Both the position numbers and the translations under genes were made by a program. This document shows positions 32,462 to 41,113 of a stretch of DNA of 64,000 nucleotides, one piece after another (within the stretch, counting starts at the first letter, position 1; the number at the start of each line of letters is the position of its first letter). The DNA comes from SAR202 cluster bacterium bin87 (GTDB taxonomy: Bacteria > Chloroflexota > Dehalococcoidia > Lucifugimonadales > UBA3495). The notes under the pieces were generated by a model. That model was not told the origin of the DNA and did not search any database. It saw only the letters and a list, made by a program, of their open reading frames with translations. The stretch covers positions 301,150-365,149 of the forward strand of contig MPNC01000004.1 of the NCBI GenBank assembly GCA_002238825.1, read 5' to 3'.

Positions 32462-33610
32462 ATGGTTTCCCACGATGTACCCACAGATGCCGGTTCAGAG
32501 GTCTTGTCCCCGTACGAGCGCCAACAACGGACGTTGCAACGGCTGGACGACGGGCACTCCGCGCTGCTGGACGCACTGGAGGGCCTCAGCGAAACCGACG
32601 CGTTCCTCGGTTCACGCTGGTCGGTCTGGGAAGTGATGCAGCACCTGCTCACGGAGAACTTCGTGGAGGCGCTGGAGCAGATCGCCTCGGGCGAGCGGGA
32701 GATGTTGCCGGCCTTCGATGCCCGAACCGACCGAATCGCCGCCGACGTGGCCAAGCTGGAAGCCAACTACCAGCGGTTCCGCAAACTGATATCCGGACTG
32801 ACCGAGGCGCAGCTTGACCTGCCGGCCACCCCATACAACCCGGAAAACAATTATCCCGCCCTGTCCCTGCTGGACCTCATCGAACGAGTGTCGGGGCACG
32901 AGGGCAATCACGCCCGGCAGGTGGTGGAAACGCGCAAGTACGTGGCCGCGTTCCGGTCCGCCCAGCGCGCCGTGACCGTGGCGGGGCTGGGCACGGGCAG
33001 TCGTGAATCCGTGCCCACCACTGCTCGCGAGCTGCTGTCCAACGCCGACTACGTCGTCGGAACCCAGGCGGCCCTGGCGGTCGCCCGGCCGTGGATACGC
33101 TCGGTTGAGCTGGAACTGCGCCCGGACAATCGCGAAGAACTATTCAACCGGCTGGTCCGCGACATCCGCGCCGGCCTGTGGTCCATGGTGGTTACGCTGG
33201 GGGATCCTGCGGAATCGGCACCCGGCCTGGTTGCCCGGTTGGAGCAGGCTGTGGGCAAGATTTCGCTGGTCTCAGCGCCCGGTTTCTATCGGCGAGCCCT
33301 GGAACTGGTCGACATCTCGCCCCTGGACGCCGTCTGCGCCTCCGCGGAACGCATCGGCAACGCAGCGGGGATGCCGCATGCCGACGGCCGGACGGTGGTG
33401 ACGCTGGGCGCGGAGGACGCCGGCACGTGGCGCGACGTCGCCGCCGCAATGGCCGGCTCCGGTATCGAGGCCACCCGCACCGGTCGGTTAATCGCGAACC
33501 TGTCAGGACAGGCCACCGTCACCGCCGTAACGCTCGGAGACGTGCTGGTAGCGGAGATCGGCGACGTGGCTGCGGAGGTGGATTCGGCCCTGGTGCTGGA
33601 CCGGGCGTGA
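32462..33610 (+). CDS. DinB-like domain fused to tetrapyrrole-methylase-like domain
   Basis: A 382-aa protein. Residues 20-160 form a DinB/YfiT-like four-helix bundle (metal ligands probably H61, H146 and H150), with WSVWEVMQHLLTENF and ERVSGHEGNHARQVVETRK typical. From residue 171 (VTVAGLGTGSRESVPTTARE) the sequence resembles the precorrin methylase/tetrapyrrole methylase fold: GLGTG at the start, then ADYVVGTQAALAV and MVVTLGDPAE near the SAM site. The two folds are not usually fused. A role in detoxification, corrin chemistry or RNA methylation (as in RsmI) cannot be chosen. It begins with GAGAGG six to nine bases upstream and is divergent from the VLRF1 gene. Confidence 0.7.
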   Translation: MVSHDVPTDAGSEVLSPYERQQRTLQRLDDGHSALLDALEGLSETDAFLGSRWSVWEVMQHLLTENFVEALEQIASGEREMLPAFDARTDRIAADVAKLEANYQRFRKLISGLTEAQLDLPATPYNPENNYPALSLLDLIERVSGHEGNHARQVVETRKYVAAFRSAQRAVTVAGLGTGSRESVPTTARELLSNADYVVGTQAALAVARPWIRSVELELRPDNREELFNRLVRDIRAGLWSMVVTLGDPAESAPGLVARLEQAVGKISLVSAPGFYRRALELVDISPLDAVCASAERIGNAAGMPHADGRTVVTLGAEDAGTWRDVAAAMAGSGIEATRTGRLIANLSGQATVTAVTLGDVLVAEIGDVAAEVDSALVLDRA

Positions 33611-33637
33611 TCGCCCCGGCCATCGGGGTGCGGCGGG

Positions 33638-33643
33638 TATAAT
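33638..33643 (+). promoter_or_regulatory. Possible -10 box for the dehydrogenase gene
   Basis: A perfect TATAAT 65 bp upstream of the ATG at 33708. The -35 position (17 bp upstream) is not conserved, so the promoter would be activator-dependent or weak. Confidence 0.4.
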
Positions 33644-33707
33644 ACCTGGGCAATACCGGATATCAACCGGGTCCGCCGTGCGGCGAACCCAGGACGGAGG
33701 AAGAGCA

Positions 33708-34604
33708 ATGGCAGAGCGGATTGGATTTGTCGGGTTGGGTATCATGGGGAAGCCGATGGCGCGGAACCTGATGACGGCGGGCTATGAGCTGAACGTGTAC
33801 GACATCGTCGGCGAGCCGGTGGAGGAACTGGCCACCGAGGGAGCCTCCGCGGCATCCTCGCCGGCCGGCGCGGCCAGGGGCAGCGTCCGAACCATCACCA
33901 TGCTGCCCGACTCGGCCGATTCCGAGCGGGCGATCCTGGGACCGGATGGAGTGCTGGAAGGGGCGGAGCCGGGATCCGTGATCATCGACATGAGCAGCAT
34001 CGCTCCCTCGATGTCCCAGAAGATCGGGGCCGCCTGCGCCGACCGGGGCGTGGAGTTCCTGGACGCTCCGGTGAGCGGCGGCGAGCCAGGCGCCATCGCG
34101 GGGACGCTGGCGATCATGGTCGGCGGCGACGAGGACGTCTTCAACGCCTGTGAGCCGATGCTGCAGGTGGTGGGCGGCAACGTGGTGCTCACCGGCGGCG
34201 TGGGCGCCGGCAACATCACCAAGCTGGCCAACCAGATCATCGTCGCGGCCAACATCGAAGCGCTCAGCGAGGCCATGGTGCTGTCGCAGAAGGCGGGCGT
34301 GGACCCGGAGCGGGTGTTCAACGCCATCCGGGGCGGCCTGGCCGGCAGCGCGGTCATGGAGGCCAAGGGGCCAATGATGCTGGACCGGAACTTCCGCGCC
34401 GGCTTCCGCATCCGCCTGCACCAGAAGGACCTGCGCAACGTGCTGCAGACGGCGACCGAACTCAACGTGCCGCTGCCCGTCACCGCGCTCGTGCAGCAGA
34501 TGCTTGGGTCGCTGGTGAACGACGGGGAGCAGGACGCTGATCACTCGGCCATTCTGCACTTCGTCGAAAAGATGGCCGACGTGGAGGTGAAGCGCGGCGG
34601 ATAA
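33708..34604 (+). CDS. NAD(P)-dependent beta-hydroxyacid dehydrogenase (3-HIBADH/GarR type)
   Basis: A 298-aa protein of the 3-hydroxyisobutyrate dehydrogenase/tartronate semialdehyde reductase family, in the same superfamily as 6-phosphogluconate dehydrogenase. The dinucleotide-binding motif GFVGLGIMGKPMARNL opens the protein. DMSSIAPSMSQKIG and LDAPVSGGEPGAIAGTLAIM follow at the expected places, and GAGNITKLANQIIVAANIEA supplies the catalytic Lys. I start at the ATG at 33708 with GGAGG eight to ten bases upstream. The enzyme oxidises or reduces a short beta-hydroxy acid; which one cannot be settled, but valine catabolism or glyoxylate assimilation are usual. Confidence 0.93.
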   Translation: MAERIGFVGLGIMGKPMARNLMTAGYELNVYDIVGEPVEELATEGASAASSPAGAARGSVRTITMLPDSADSERAILGPDGVLEGAEPGSVIIDMSSIAPSMSQKIGAACADRGVEFLDAPVSGGEPGAIAGTLAIMVGGDEDVFNACEPMLQVVGGNVVLTGGVGAGNITKLANQIIVAANIEALSEAMVLSQKAGVDPERVFNAIRGGLAGSAVMEAKGPMMLDRNFRAGFRIRLHQKDLRNVLQTATELNVPLPVTALVQQMLGSLVNDGEQDADHSAILHFVEKMADVEVKRGG

Positions 34605-34630
34605 TCCGCCGCACACGCGCCAAATCAGTG

Positions 34631-34652
34631 GGGGCGGGCGATGGTCCGCCCC
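34631..34652. terminator. Convergent hairpin terminator
   Basis: GGGGCGG, loop GCGATGGT and CCGCCCC form a stem between the two convergent genes (dehydrogenase ending 34604 and enoyl-CoA hydratase ending 34660). A short T-rich tail (TATTCC) follows on the plus strand only. Confidence 0.45.
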
Positions 34653-34659
34653 TATTCCG

Positions 34660-35475
34660 TTACTCGAACTTGGCGCGGTTCCAGGCGAGGGCGGCGCGCA
34701 GGCCCTGCTCGGCACGGATGCGGGCGAACTCGGCGTGCTCGGGGGTATCGGCCGTGTCGAACTGGGTCATCAGCTCGAGGTTATGGTTCAGGGCCGAAAG
34801 GAAACCGGCGGACTCCAGGGCCCGGTTGACGGAGAGTTTGGTGGTCTTGATGCCGATGGCGGGGATGTTGCGGATCTTGTGCGCCACCCGCTGGCACTCG
34901 GCGATGAGATCATCGTGGGGCACAACGCGGTTGACCATGCCCAGGCGGGCGGCCTCGTGAGCGTCGACGATGTCCCCGGTGAGCATCATCTCCTTCGCCA
35001 TCGCCAGGTTGATCGAGTACGGCGTGATCAGAAAGGGAGCGCCGTAGCCGAGGCGGATTTCCGGCTCGCCGAGCATGGCCTGGTCGGAGGCGATCTTGAC
35101 GTCGCAGACCTGCACCAGTTCGCAGGCGCCGCCCAGGGCGTAGCCGTTGACCGCGGCGATGACCGGCTTACTGAGGTTCCACACCATCAGGAAGGTCTCG
35201 ATGTTGTACTTGAGGCGGGAGCGACGGCCGTCCACCGATAGAGGCTCGCCGTCAGGTCCGCCGGCCTCCGATTCGATGTCGAAACCGGCGGAGAAGGCCC
35301 GGCCCGCGCCGGTTAGGATGATCGCGCGGACGTCAGGGTTGGCCTCGATGCCCTCCAGCGCTTCGCGCAACTCGGCCATGAGGGTCTGGCTCAAAGCGTT
35401 GAGCTTGTCCGGGCGGTTCAGGGTCAGATAACCGATGCTGTCCTGCTCGTCGTAAAGCAGGGTCTCAAAAGCCAT
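34660..35475 (-). CDS. Enoyl-CoA hydratase/isomerase family protein
   Basis: A 271-aa crotonase-fold protein that hydrates or isomerises acyl-CoA esters. It starts at the ATG at 35475 with GAGGAG eight bases upstream. LTLNRPDKLNAL is at residues 15-30, and the oxyanion-hole signature GAGRAFSAGFDI near residue 65. VIAAVNGYALGGACELVQVCD near residue 110 carries the second oxyanion segment. FLVTPYSINLAMAKEMMLTGD-like sequence follows. The Glu pair of true enoyl-CoA hydratases is not fully conserved (ASDQAMLGEPEIRLGYG has one Glu), so it may act on a different acyl-CoA. It stands near a hydroxyacid dehydrogenase and a cyclophilin, fitting fatty- or branched-acid catabolism. Confidence 0.9.
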   Translation of the reverse strand: MAFETLLYDEQDSIGYLTLNRPDKLNALSQTLMAELREALEGIEANPDVRAIILTGAGRAFSAGFDIESEAGGPDGEPLSVDGRRSRLKYNIETFLMVWNLSKPVIAAVNGYALGGACELVQVCDVKIASDQAMLGEPEIRLGYGAPFLITPYSINLAMAKEMMLTGDIVDAHEAARLGMVNRVVPHDDLIAECQRVAHKIRNIPAIGIKTTKLSVNRALESAGFLSALNHNLELMTQFDTADTPEHAEFARIRAEQGLRAALAWNRAKFE

Positions 35476-35549
35476 AACGCGCTCCTCGCTGCCCACGGGT
35501 CATGGGCCCGTGCACATAGATCGTTCCTGGCGCAACCACCAACGGGAAG

Positions 35550-36305
35550 CTACGGTCCGACGATCTCCACCGACTGGATGGTGACCGGGTTCACGGGAGA
35601 CGAGCCCTCGCCGCCGGCCATGGTGGGCGCGGTGGCAATGGTATCGATGGTCTCCAGTCCGGCCACCGCCTGCCCGAAGATGGTGTAGTTGGGTGGCAGC
35701 GGGTAATCGGCGTGCATCAGGAAAAACTGGCTGCCGTTGGTATTCGGGCCGGCGTTGGCCATGGCCATGACGCCCCGCGAATAGGGCCGGTTAACGGACT
35801 CGTCGGCGAAACGATAGCCGGGGCCGCCGCCGCCCGTGCCGGTGGGGTCGCCGCCCTGGATCATGAACCCGGGTATGGTGCGGTGGAAGATGACATTGTC
35901 GTAGAACCCCTCGCGGGCCAGGAACACAAAGTTGTTGACGGTGTTCGGCGCATCGGAGCTCAGGAGCTCAACAGTGATGGTCCCGGCTGTGGTTTCCAGC
36001 ACCGCGGTGTAGGAGGCGCCCGGATCGATGGCCATTGCCGGAGGAGAGGACCACTGCTTGATGGAACGTCCCCCGGACACCACCACCTCGGGGGTTTGCG
36101 CCGACGATGCGCCGCCCGTCGAGCTGGCGATGCGCGTGGCCGGCGGAATGTCCGTTGCAGAGGCCGAGCCCGCCGGGGCAGTCGTGGGCGCCGCGGGTTC
36201 GGGCTGACCCAGGGAAGGCGGGGTGATGAGGTTGCAGGCCGCGAAGCTCAGGAGCGCGATGCCAGCCAGCAGCAGCGCGGACAGGATTTTGGTTCGAGTT
36301 ATCAT
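35550..36305 (-). CDS. Peptidyl-prolyl cis-trans isomerase (cyclophilin), lipoprotein
   Basis: A 251-aa protein with a lipoprotein signal (MITRTKILSALLLAGIALLS with Cys near residue 24: FAAC). A Pro/Ala/Thr-rich linker of about 50 residues precedes the cyclophilin domain. The domain shows VELLSSDAPNTVNNFVFLAR, IFHRTIPGFMIQGGDPTGTG, NGSQFFLMHADYP and a final FGQAVAGLETIDTIA. FHR (with the catalytic Arg) and QGGD are intact, so it is probably active in catalysing proline isomerisation of exported proteins on the outer face of the membrane. It ends 74 bp upstream of the enoyl-CoA hydratase's start, on the same strand. Confidence 0.93.
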   Translation of the reverse strand: MITRTKILSALLLAGIALLSFAACNLITPPSLGQPEPAAPTTAPAGSASATDIPPATRIASSTGGASSAQTPEVVVSGGRSIKQWSSPPAMAIDPGASYTAVLETTAGTITVELLSSDAPNTVNNFVFLAREGFYDNVIFHRTIPGFMIQGGDPTGTGGGGPGYRFADESVNRPYSRGVMAMANAGPNTNGSQFFLMHADYPLPPNYTIFGQAVAGLETIDTIATAPTMAGGEGSSPVNPVTIQSVEIVGP

Positions 36306-36314
36306 GGCACCAGG

Positions 36315-37001
36315 TCAGTAGGGGCGTGTGATCTTGGCTACCTCTTTCAGCGCGTCCAGCGAAAAATCGGGCGACTGGCAGAGGCTGATGGTCTGCTGCT
36401 CGTAATCGGCGATGGTGCTGACCATATCGGGGATACGGTCGGCGAGCTCGAAGGGAATGTTGGTGACGCCATGCTTGTCGCCGTGGAGCAGATCACCGGT
36501 CTGGACGGTCAGGCCGCCCACCTCGATGGGGATGCCCATGTCCACCATGTGGACATACGCGTGGGACACGGAGACCTCTTTGGCGAAGAACTGGAACCCC
36601 AGGGCGCGGACTTCGTCCAGGTCACGGACGGTGCCATCGGTCGCGACGGCCACGGCGCCCAGGGCCTTGTGAATGTTGGACTGCACCTCTCCCCAATAGG
36701 CGCCGAGGGGCGGGTTATCGATGTCGTGCAGCACGATGAATCTGGGCTCGGGCACCGAGACGATCAGATCCCACCAGTCCTCGCGGGCGACACTGCGGCC
36801 CTCGGGGCGGTTGGCGGAGATGACGCCGGTAACGGCATAGCCGACCAGGGGTGGGAAGTCCTGGAAAACGGTCTTGATCTCCGGCAGCATGAAGCCGGCA
36901 TTCTTGGGGCGGAAGTTGAACCCCTCGATGGCGTTGCAGATGCTCGGAGAGTCGATTTTGGACAGAGCCTGCAGGGTGGCATCGCTTACGGTTTGGTACA
37001 A
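36315..37001 (-). CDS. RraA-like protein (4-hydroxy-4-methyl-2-oxoglutarate aldolase family)
   Basis: A 228-aa protein of the RraA/HMG-aldolase family. I choose the TTG at 37001 (LYQTVSDATLQALSKID) because CTCCGGAGG lies seven bases upstream; the upstream extension has no start or ribosome-binding site of similar quality. GAVAVATDGTVRDLDEVRAL near residue 130 carries the Arg-Asp pair. FAKEVSVSHAYVHM and QTGDLLHGDKHGV are also present, the latter with the catalytic or metal-binding Asp. In this family, members either cleave 4-hydroxy-4-methyl-2-oxoglutarate or bind RNase E. Without gallate-pathway neighbours, I cannot choose. It lies 9 bp upstream of the cyclophilin start, so it heads that operon. 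Confidence 0.85.
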   Translation of the reverse strand: MYQTVSDATLQALSKIDSPSICNAIEGFNFRPKNAGFMLPEIKTVFQDFPPLVGYAVTGVISANRPEGRSVAREDWWDLIVSVPEPRFIVLHDIDNPPLGAYWGEVQSNIHKALGAVAVATDGTVRDLDEVRALGFQFFAKEVSVSHAYVHMVDMGIPIEVGGLTVQTGDLLHGDKHGVTNIPFELADRIPDMVSTIADYEQQTISLCQSPDFSLDALKEVAKITRPY

Positions 37002-37101
37002 AGCGGAACCTCCGGAGATGACTGACACTATGCGCGCCGGCCCACCGCCGGCGCGGCGACAGGATACCACAATTGCCTAACCTCAGCGATGACACCCGCC
37101 G

Positions 37102-37292
37102 CTCACGCGTGCCCAGTTTCACTCGAAGTGTCATTGCGAGCGCAGCGCGGCAATCTCGCTGGGGCCAGCAATGCTACCGCGCCAAGTGTCATTGCGAGCG
37201 CAGCGTGGCAATCTCGCTGGGGCCAGGCTACTGCGGGAACGAGATCGCCACGTCGCTCCGCTCCTCGCGATGACAAACCGGGTACGTGTGAG
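37102..37292. mobile_element. MITE-A copy 10 with an internal left-arm duplication
   Basis: Outer ends CTCACGCGTGCCCAGTTT and AAACCGGGTACGTGTGAG. Inside, the left arm (TGTCATTGCGAGCGCAGCG, then GGCAATCTCGCTGGGGCCAG) occurs twice, at 37129 and 37188. The flanks CACCCGCCG (37093-37101) and CATCCGCCA (37293-37301) agree at 7 of 9 positions, a decayed target duplication. It accounts for most of the 406-bp gap between the RraA-like and epimerase genes. Confidence 0.8.
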
Positions 37293-37348
37293 CATCCGCC
37301 ATCTTTCGATCATCCCAGGCCACTCATCTCAGGCCACGCGAGGGCCGG

Positions 37349-37357
37349 TGTTATACT
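37349..37357 (+). promoter_or_regulatory. Extended -10 promoter of the epimerase-folC-fabF operon
   Basis: TGTTATACT lies 50 bp upstream of the epimerase ATG. The 16 bases CCGGTGTTATACTGGG are shared exactly with the promoter proposed for the Fur operon (minus strand, 3706-3721). Confidence 0.5.
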
Positions 37358-37407
37358 GGGAAAATAACCAGAGAGATTGGATATAACGCGTTGGCCGGGG
37401 GAAGGTT

Positions 37408-38346
37408 ATGACCGTTCTGGTAACCGGGGCCACGGGGCTGGTGGGAAGACGAGTGGTCCAGCAATTGCTGGAGACCAACCACGAGGTGCGCGTCATGGTG
37501 CGCCGCCCGGGCAGTGAGAGTGTGCTCGCCACGCCGCCAACGGACGTTTGCTACGGGGACGTGAGCGACCTCGACGCCCTGGCCGAAGCCTGCCGCGATG
37601 CAACGGCCGTGGTCCACTTGGTGGCATTGATACGCGGCGGCCCGAGGCAGTTCGACGCCATCAACCGGCAGGGCGCGGCCAACGTGGTCGAGGCCGCCAA
37701 ATCAGCCGGCTCAGTCAAACGGTTCATCCACGTGAGTGCATTGGGAGCGGCCAACACGCCGCGGCTCCAGTATCTGCACTCTAAATGGCAGGGCGAGCAG
37801 GCAGTTATGGACAGCGGCCTACCCTACGTGATCCTGCGCCCATCGCTGATATTCGGGCCGGGCGACGAGTTCACCACGGCGGTGGCGGCGCTGGTTCGAA
37901 CCATGCCCATCGTGCCGGTGATCGGTTCCGGCAACAACCGCCTGCAGCCCATCCACGTCGACGACGTCGCGCGATGCATCGCACTTTCGGTCAGCGGCAA
38001 CACCCGGGGCAACCGCACGATTGAGATCGGTGGGCCGGAGCAGTTGTCCTACAACGAGGTTGTGGGCGTGGTGGCGCGGACGCTGGGCCGCAAGGCCCGC
38101 CGGCTGAACGTCCCACTGTGGAAGATGCGGTTGCCGGTAGCCATCATGGAGAAGCTGACCCCCCGGGCGCCCATCAACCGGGCGATGCTGCAACTGGTGA
38201 CGCTGCGCAATGTCGCCGAGCCGGGCTCGGTGGAGCGCGCCTTCGGCTTCCGGCCCAGACCTCTCGAAGGGAACATCGACCACGTCCGGGACATCACGGC
38301 TGGCCAGGCCATCCGCATAAATCTGGGACTGTCCACAGGCAGCTAG
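37408..38346 (+). CDS. NAD-dependent epimerase/SDR (NDUFA9-like) protein
   Basis: A 312-aa extended short-chain dehydrogenase. MTVLVTGATGLVGRRVVQQL starts with the Rossmann GxxGxxG motif. VHLVALI and FIHVSALGA follow, but the YxxxK active-site pair is changed (the region reads QYLHSKWQGEQ, with Y and K present at a spacing of three). LRPSLIFGPGDEF is typical. This group (NDUFA9/ NmrA-like) is often NADPH-binding with little catalysis and may act in quinone or complex I biology. GGGGGAAGG lies eight bases upstream of the ATG. folC follows after 8 bp. Confidence 0.85.
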   Translation: MTVLVTGATGLVGRRVVQQLLETNHEVRVMVRRPGSESVLATPPTDVCYGDVSDLDALAEACRDATAVVHLVALIRGGPRQFDAINRQGAANVVEAAKSAGSVKRFIHVSALGAANTPRLQYLHSKWQGEQAVMDSGLPYVILRPSLIFGPGDEFTTAVAALVRTMPIVPVIGSGNNRLQPIHVDDVARCIALSVSGNTRGNRTIEIGGPEQLSYNEVVGVVARTLGRKARRLNVPLWKMRLPVAIMEKLTPRAPINRAMLQLVTLRNVAEPGSVERAFGFRPRPLEGNIDHVRDITAGQAIRINLGLSTGS

Positions 38347-38354
38347 CAGGGATC

Positions 38355-39734
38355 GTGCCAACGAGTTACGAGGAATCGGTCGCCCGGTTGCTGGGCCTGG
38401 TCGATCACGAGCGTTCGGTCCCGGCACAGCCGAGGCAGAAGCGGATCTACGACCTGCGGAACGTGGAACGACTGCTGGAGCGGATGGGCAACCCGCACCG
38501 GAGGCGGGGAGTGGTGCACGTCGCGGGCACCAAGGGCAAGGGCAGCACCGCGGCTATGGTGGAGTCCATCGCGCGGGCGGCCGGGTATGCCACCGGCTTC
38601 TATTCCTCGCCGCATCTGCACTCCTTCTGCGAGCGCATCCGGCGGAATGGCGAGCCGGTGTCCCGGGAGCGGTTCGCGCATCTGACCGACGCGGTCTGGC
38701 CGCACCACCTGGACAACGCGGCCGATCCGGAGGCCGGGCCGGCCTCCCTGTTCGAGTACATGACAGCCATGGGTTTCCAGTGCTTCGCCGAGGACTCGGT
38801 CGACGTGAGCGCGATCGAGGTCGGACTGGGCGGCCGCCTGGATGCCACCAACGTGGTGACCCCCGAAGTCAGCGTCATTACCCCGGTGAGCCTGGACCAC
38901 ATGGCAATCCTGGGCGACACAATTGGCGAGATCGCGGCGGACAAGGCCGGGATCATCAAGCACGAAACGCCGGTGGTGGTCGGGCCACAGTTCTCCGAGG
39001 CCATGGATGCAATCGACCGGGCCGCCACCGAACAGTCCGCGCCGGTGATCCGCGTCGGGGACGACATCACGTGGCGTGTCGAAAAAGCGTCGGCGGATGG
39101 CCAACTCCTGGAAATACGAGGCCGGCGGGACACCTACCGGATGCGGCTGCCCCTGCTGGGGGATTTCCAGGGCGCAAACGCCGCCACCGCGACAGGAGCA
39201 GCGGAGGCCCTGGCCGACGCGGGATATTCCATAGATCGCCACGCCATCGTCGCCGGGCTGGAGACGGTGCAGTGGCCCGGGCGCATGGAGGTCCTGGGCC
39301 GGGAGCCAACCCTGGTGGTGGACGGCGCGCACAATGATCACTCGGTGGCGACGCTGCTGGCTACCCTGGACAGCTACGTTCCGCACCGGAACCTGGTCGT
39401 CGTGGCGGGATTCTCCCGGGACAAGCGGGTGGACGCCATGGTCGAACTGCTGGCCGCGCGGGCGCATCGGGTGATCGCCACGCGCTCCCGGCATCCGCGC
39501 TCCATGCGGCCCGAAGAGATCGCCGAACAGTTCCGCGCCCGGGGCATTCCGGCGGAGCGCATCGGGATCACTGCGCACACCGGAGACGCGGTGAGCGGTG
39601 CCAGGGCATCGGCGAACGATGATGACCTGGTGCTCGTCACCGGATCGCTGTTCGTGGTCGCCGAGGCCCGGGAGGCGGTCCTGGGCATAGAGCCGGAAAC
39701 CTACCCCGACCTGCTGCCACCCGATTTACGGTAA
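38355..39734 (+). CDS. folC: Bifunctional folylpolyglutamate synthase/dihydrofolate synthase
   Basis: A 459-aa Mur-ligase-family enzyme that adds glutamate to folates (and possibly to dihydropteroate). I start it at the GTG at 38355 (VPTSYEESVARLLGLVD), 8 bp after the epimerase stop. The P-loop is HVAGTKGKGSTAAM near residues 55-68. FYSSPHLHSFCERIRRNGEP is the folate-binding loop. DVSAIEVGLGGRLDATNVV is the family signature. ITPVSLDHMAILGDTIGEIA and KAGIIKHETPVVVG follow in the normal order. The C-terminal ligase domain runs from about residue 320. Length is normal (about 430-460 aa). Confidence 0.95.
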   Translation: MPTSYEESVARLLGLVDHERSVPAQPRQKRIYDLRNVERLLERMGNPHRRRGVVHVAGTKGKGSTAAMVESIARAAGYATGFYSSPHLHSFCERIRRNGEPVSRERFAHLTDAVWPHHLDNAADPEAGPASLFEYMTAMGFQCFAEDSVDVSAIEVGLGGRLDATNVVTPEVSVITPVSLDHMAILGDTIGEIAADKAGIIKHETPVVVGPQFSEAMDAIDRAATEQSAPVIRVGDDITWRVEKASADGQLLEIRGRRDTYRMRLPLLGDFQGANAATATGAAEALADAGYSIDRHAIVAGLETVQWPGRMEVLGREPTLVVDGAHNDHSVATLLATLDSYVPHRNLVVVAGFSRDKRVDAMVELLAARAHRVIATRSRHPRSMRPEEIAEQFRARGIPAERIGITAHTGDAVSGARASANDDDLVLVTGSLFVVAEAREAVLGIEPETYPDLLPPDLR

Positions 39735-39762
39735 CCGGAACGCGACTGCTACAATTGTCGCC

Positions 39763-41022
39763 ATGATGCACACCGAAAATGGACGACGGCGCGTGGTGGT
39801 GACCGGGATGGGGGCGATCACCCCGCTGGGTCTCAGCGCGGACCAGTTCTGGGACAACCTGGTGGCCGGAGTGTCGGGCATCGGCCCCATGACCCTGTGC
39901 GACCCCACAGACTATCCCTGCCAGATCGCGGGGCAGGCCGACGACTTCGAAGCCACCGACTACATCGACCGGCGCGAGGCCCGCCGCATGGCCCGGTTCT
40001 CGCAGATGGCGGTAGCAGCGGCCCTGCAGGCCGTGAAGAACGCCAATCTGGACATGGAGCAGGAGGACTCGTACCGCGTGGGCGTGCTGCTGGGCAACGG
40101 CAACGGTGGCTTCCCCACCCTGGAGGAGAACTGCCGGATCCTGGCCGACCGGGGCGGAATGCGGATGTCGCCGTTCTTTTTCCCCATGGTGCTGCCCAAC
40201 ATGGCGGCAGCCAACGTGAGCCAGTACGTGGGAGCCCGGGGCTACAACTCCACGGCGACCACGGCCTGCGCGGCGTCCAACAACGCCATCGGCGAGGCGC
40301 TGCAGGCGATACGACACGGCGTGGCCGACGCCATGGTCACCGGCGGCGCCGAGGCCGGTATCAGCCAGCTTGGGCTGGCCGGATTCGCAGTGATGCGCGC
40401 GCTCAGCACGCGCAACGACGACCCGCAGCGGGCCAGCCGGCCCTTCGACGCCGAACGGGACGGGTTCGTGCCGGCAGAAGGGTCGGGCATCCTGATCCTG
40501 GAGGAGTTGGAGCGGGCCCGGGCCCGGGGCGCGAACATCATCTGCGAGGTGGTGGGGTTCGGCGCGACGTCGGATGCGGGACACCTGGTACAGCCGCAGG
40601 AGACCGGTGAAAGCGCGGCCAGGGCCATGGCCGCAGCGCTGGCGGACGCGGGGCTGGGTATCGGCGATGTTGACTACATCAACGCCCACGGGACGTCGAC
40701 GCCACTGAACGACGCGGTGGAGACGGTCGCCATCAAGCGGTTATTCGGGGACTCGGCCTACCGTGTCCCCATTAGCAGCACCAAGGGCATGATCGGTCAC
40801 GCGCTGGGGGCCTCGGGCGCGCTGGAAGCGGTGGCGTGCGTCAAGACCATCACGGACCAGCGCATCCACCCCACGGTGAACCAGGAGTCGCCGGATCCCG
40901 ACTGCGACCTGGACTATGTGCCCAACGAATCGCGAACGGCCGAAGTAGGGGTGGTCCTGTCCAACGCCTTCGGGTTCGGCGGGCAGAACGCCTGCCTGGT
41001 GTTCCGGCGCTGGGAGCAGTGA
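39763..41022 (+). CDS. fabF: Beta-ketoacyl-ACP synthase II
   Basis: A 419-aa FabF, which condenses malonyl-ACP with acyl-ACP in fatty-acid elongation. The catalytic triad is C169 (TTACAASNNAIG), H309 (INAHGTSTPLND) and H346 (GMIGHALGASGALE). The N-terminal RRRVVVTGMGAITPLGL and the C-terminal SNAFGFGGQNACLVF also match. The usual TACATG motif is TACAAS here, which is uncommon but keeps the Cys. A TACAAT box at 39750-39755 lies seven bases from the ATG, so a leaderless transcript is possible in addition to read-through from folC 28 bp upstream. A terminator follows. Confidence 0.95.
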   Translation: MMHTENGRRRVVVTGMGAITPLGLSADQFWDNLVAGVSGIGPMTLCDPTDYPCQIAGQADDFEATDYIDRREARRMARFSQMAVAAALQAVKNANLDMEQEDSYRVGVLLGNGNGGFPTLEENCRILADRGGMRMSPFFFPMVLPNMAAANVSQYVGARGYNSTATTACAASNNAIGEALQAIRHGVADAMVTGGAEAGISQLGLAGFAVMRALSTRNDDPQRASRPFDAERDGFVPAEGSGILILEELERARARGANIICEVVGFGATSDAGHLVQPQETGESAARAMAAALADAGLGIGDVDYINAHGTSTPLNDAVETVAIKRLFGDSAYRVPISSTKGMIGHALGASGALEAVACVKTITDQRIHPTVNQESPDPDCDLDYVPNESRTAEVGVVLSNAFGFGGQNACLVFRRWEQ

Positions 41023-41050
41023 TTTCGCGCCTGGCGCCGGTGAAATAAAT

Positions 41051-41079
41051 CCGCCGGCGCGTTTGGGTGGCGCCGGCGG
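41051..41079. terminator. Convergent terminator hairpin after fabF
   Basis: CCGCCGGCGC, a nine-base loop and GCGCCGGCGG form a perfect 10-bp stem between fabF and the convergent SWIM gene. On the minus strand the stem is followed by ATTTATTT, favouring termination of the SWIM transcript. The plus side lacks a T-run. Confidence 0.55.
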
Positions 41080-41113
41080 TAAGATTGTCGGGGTATTTGG
41101 CGAAGACTGCAGG

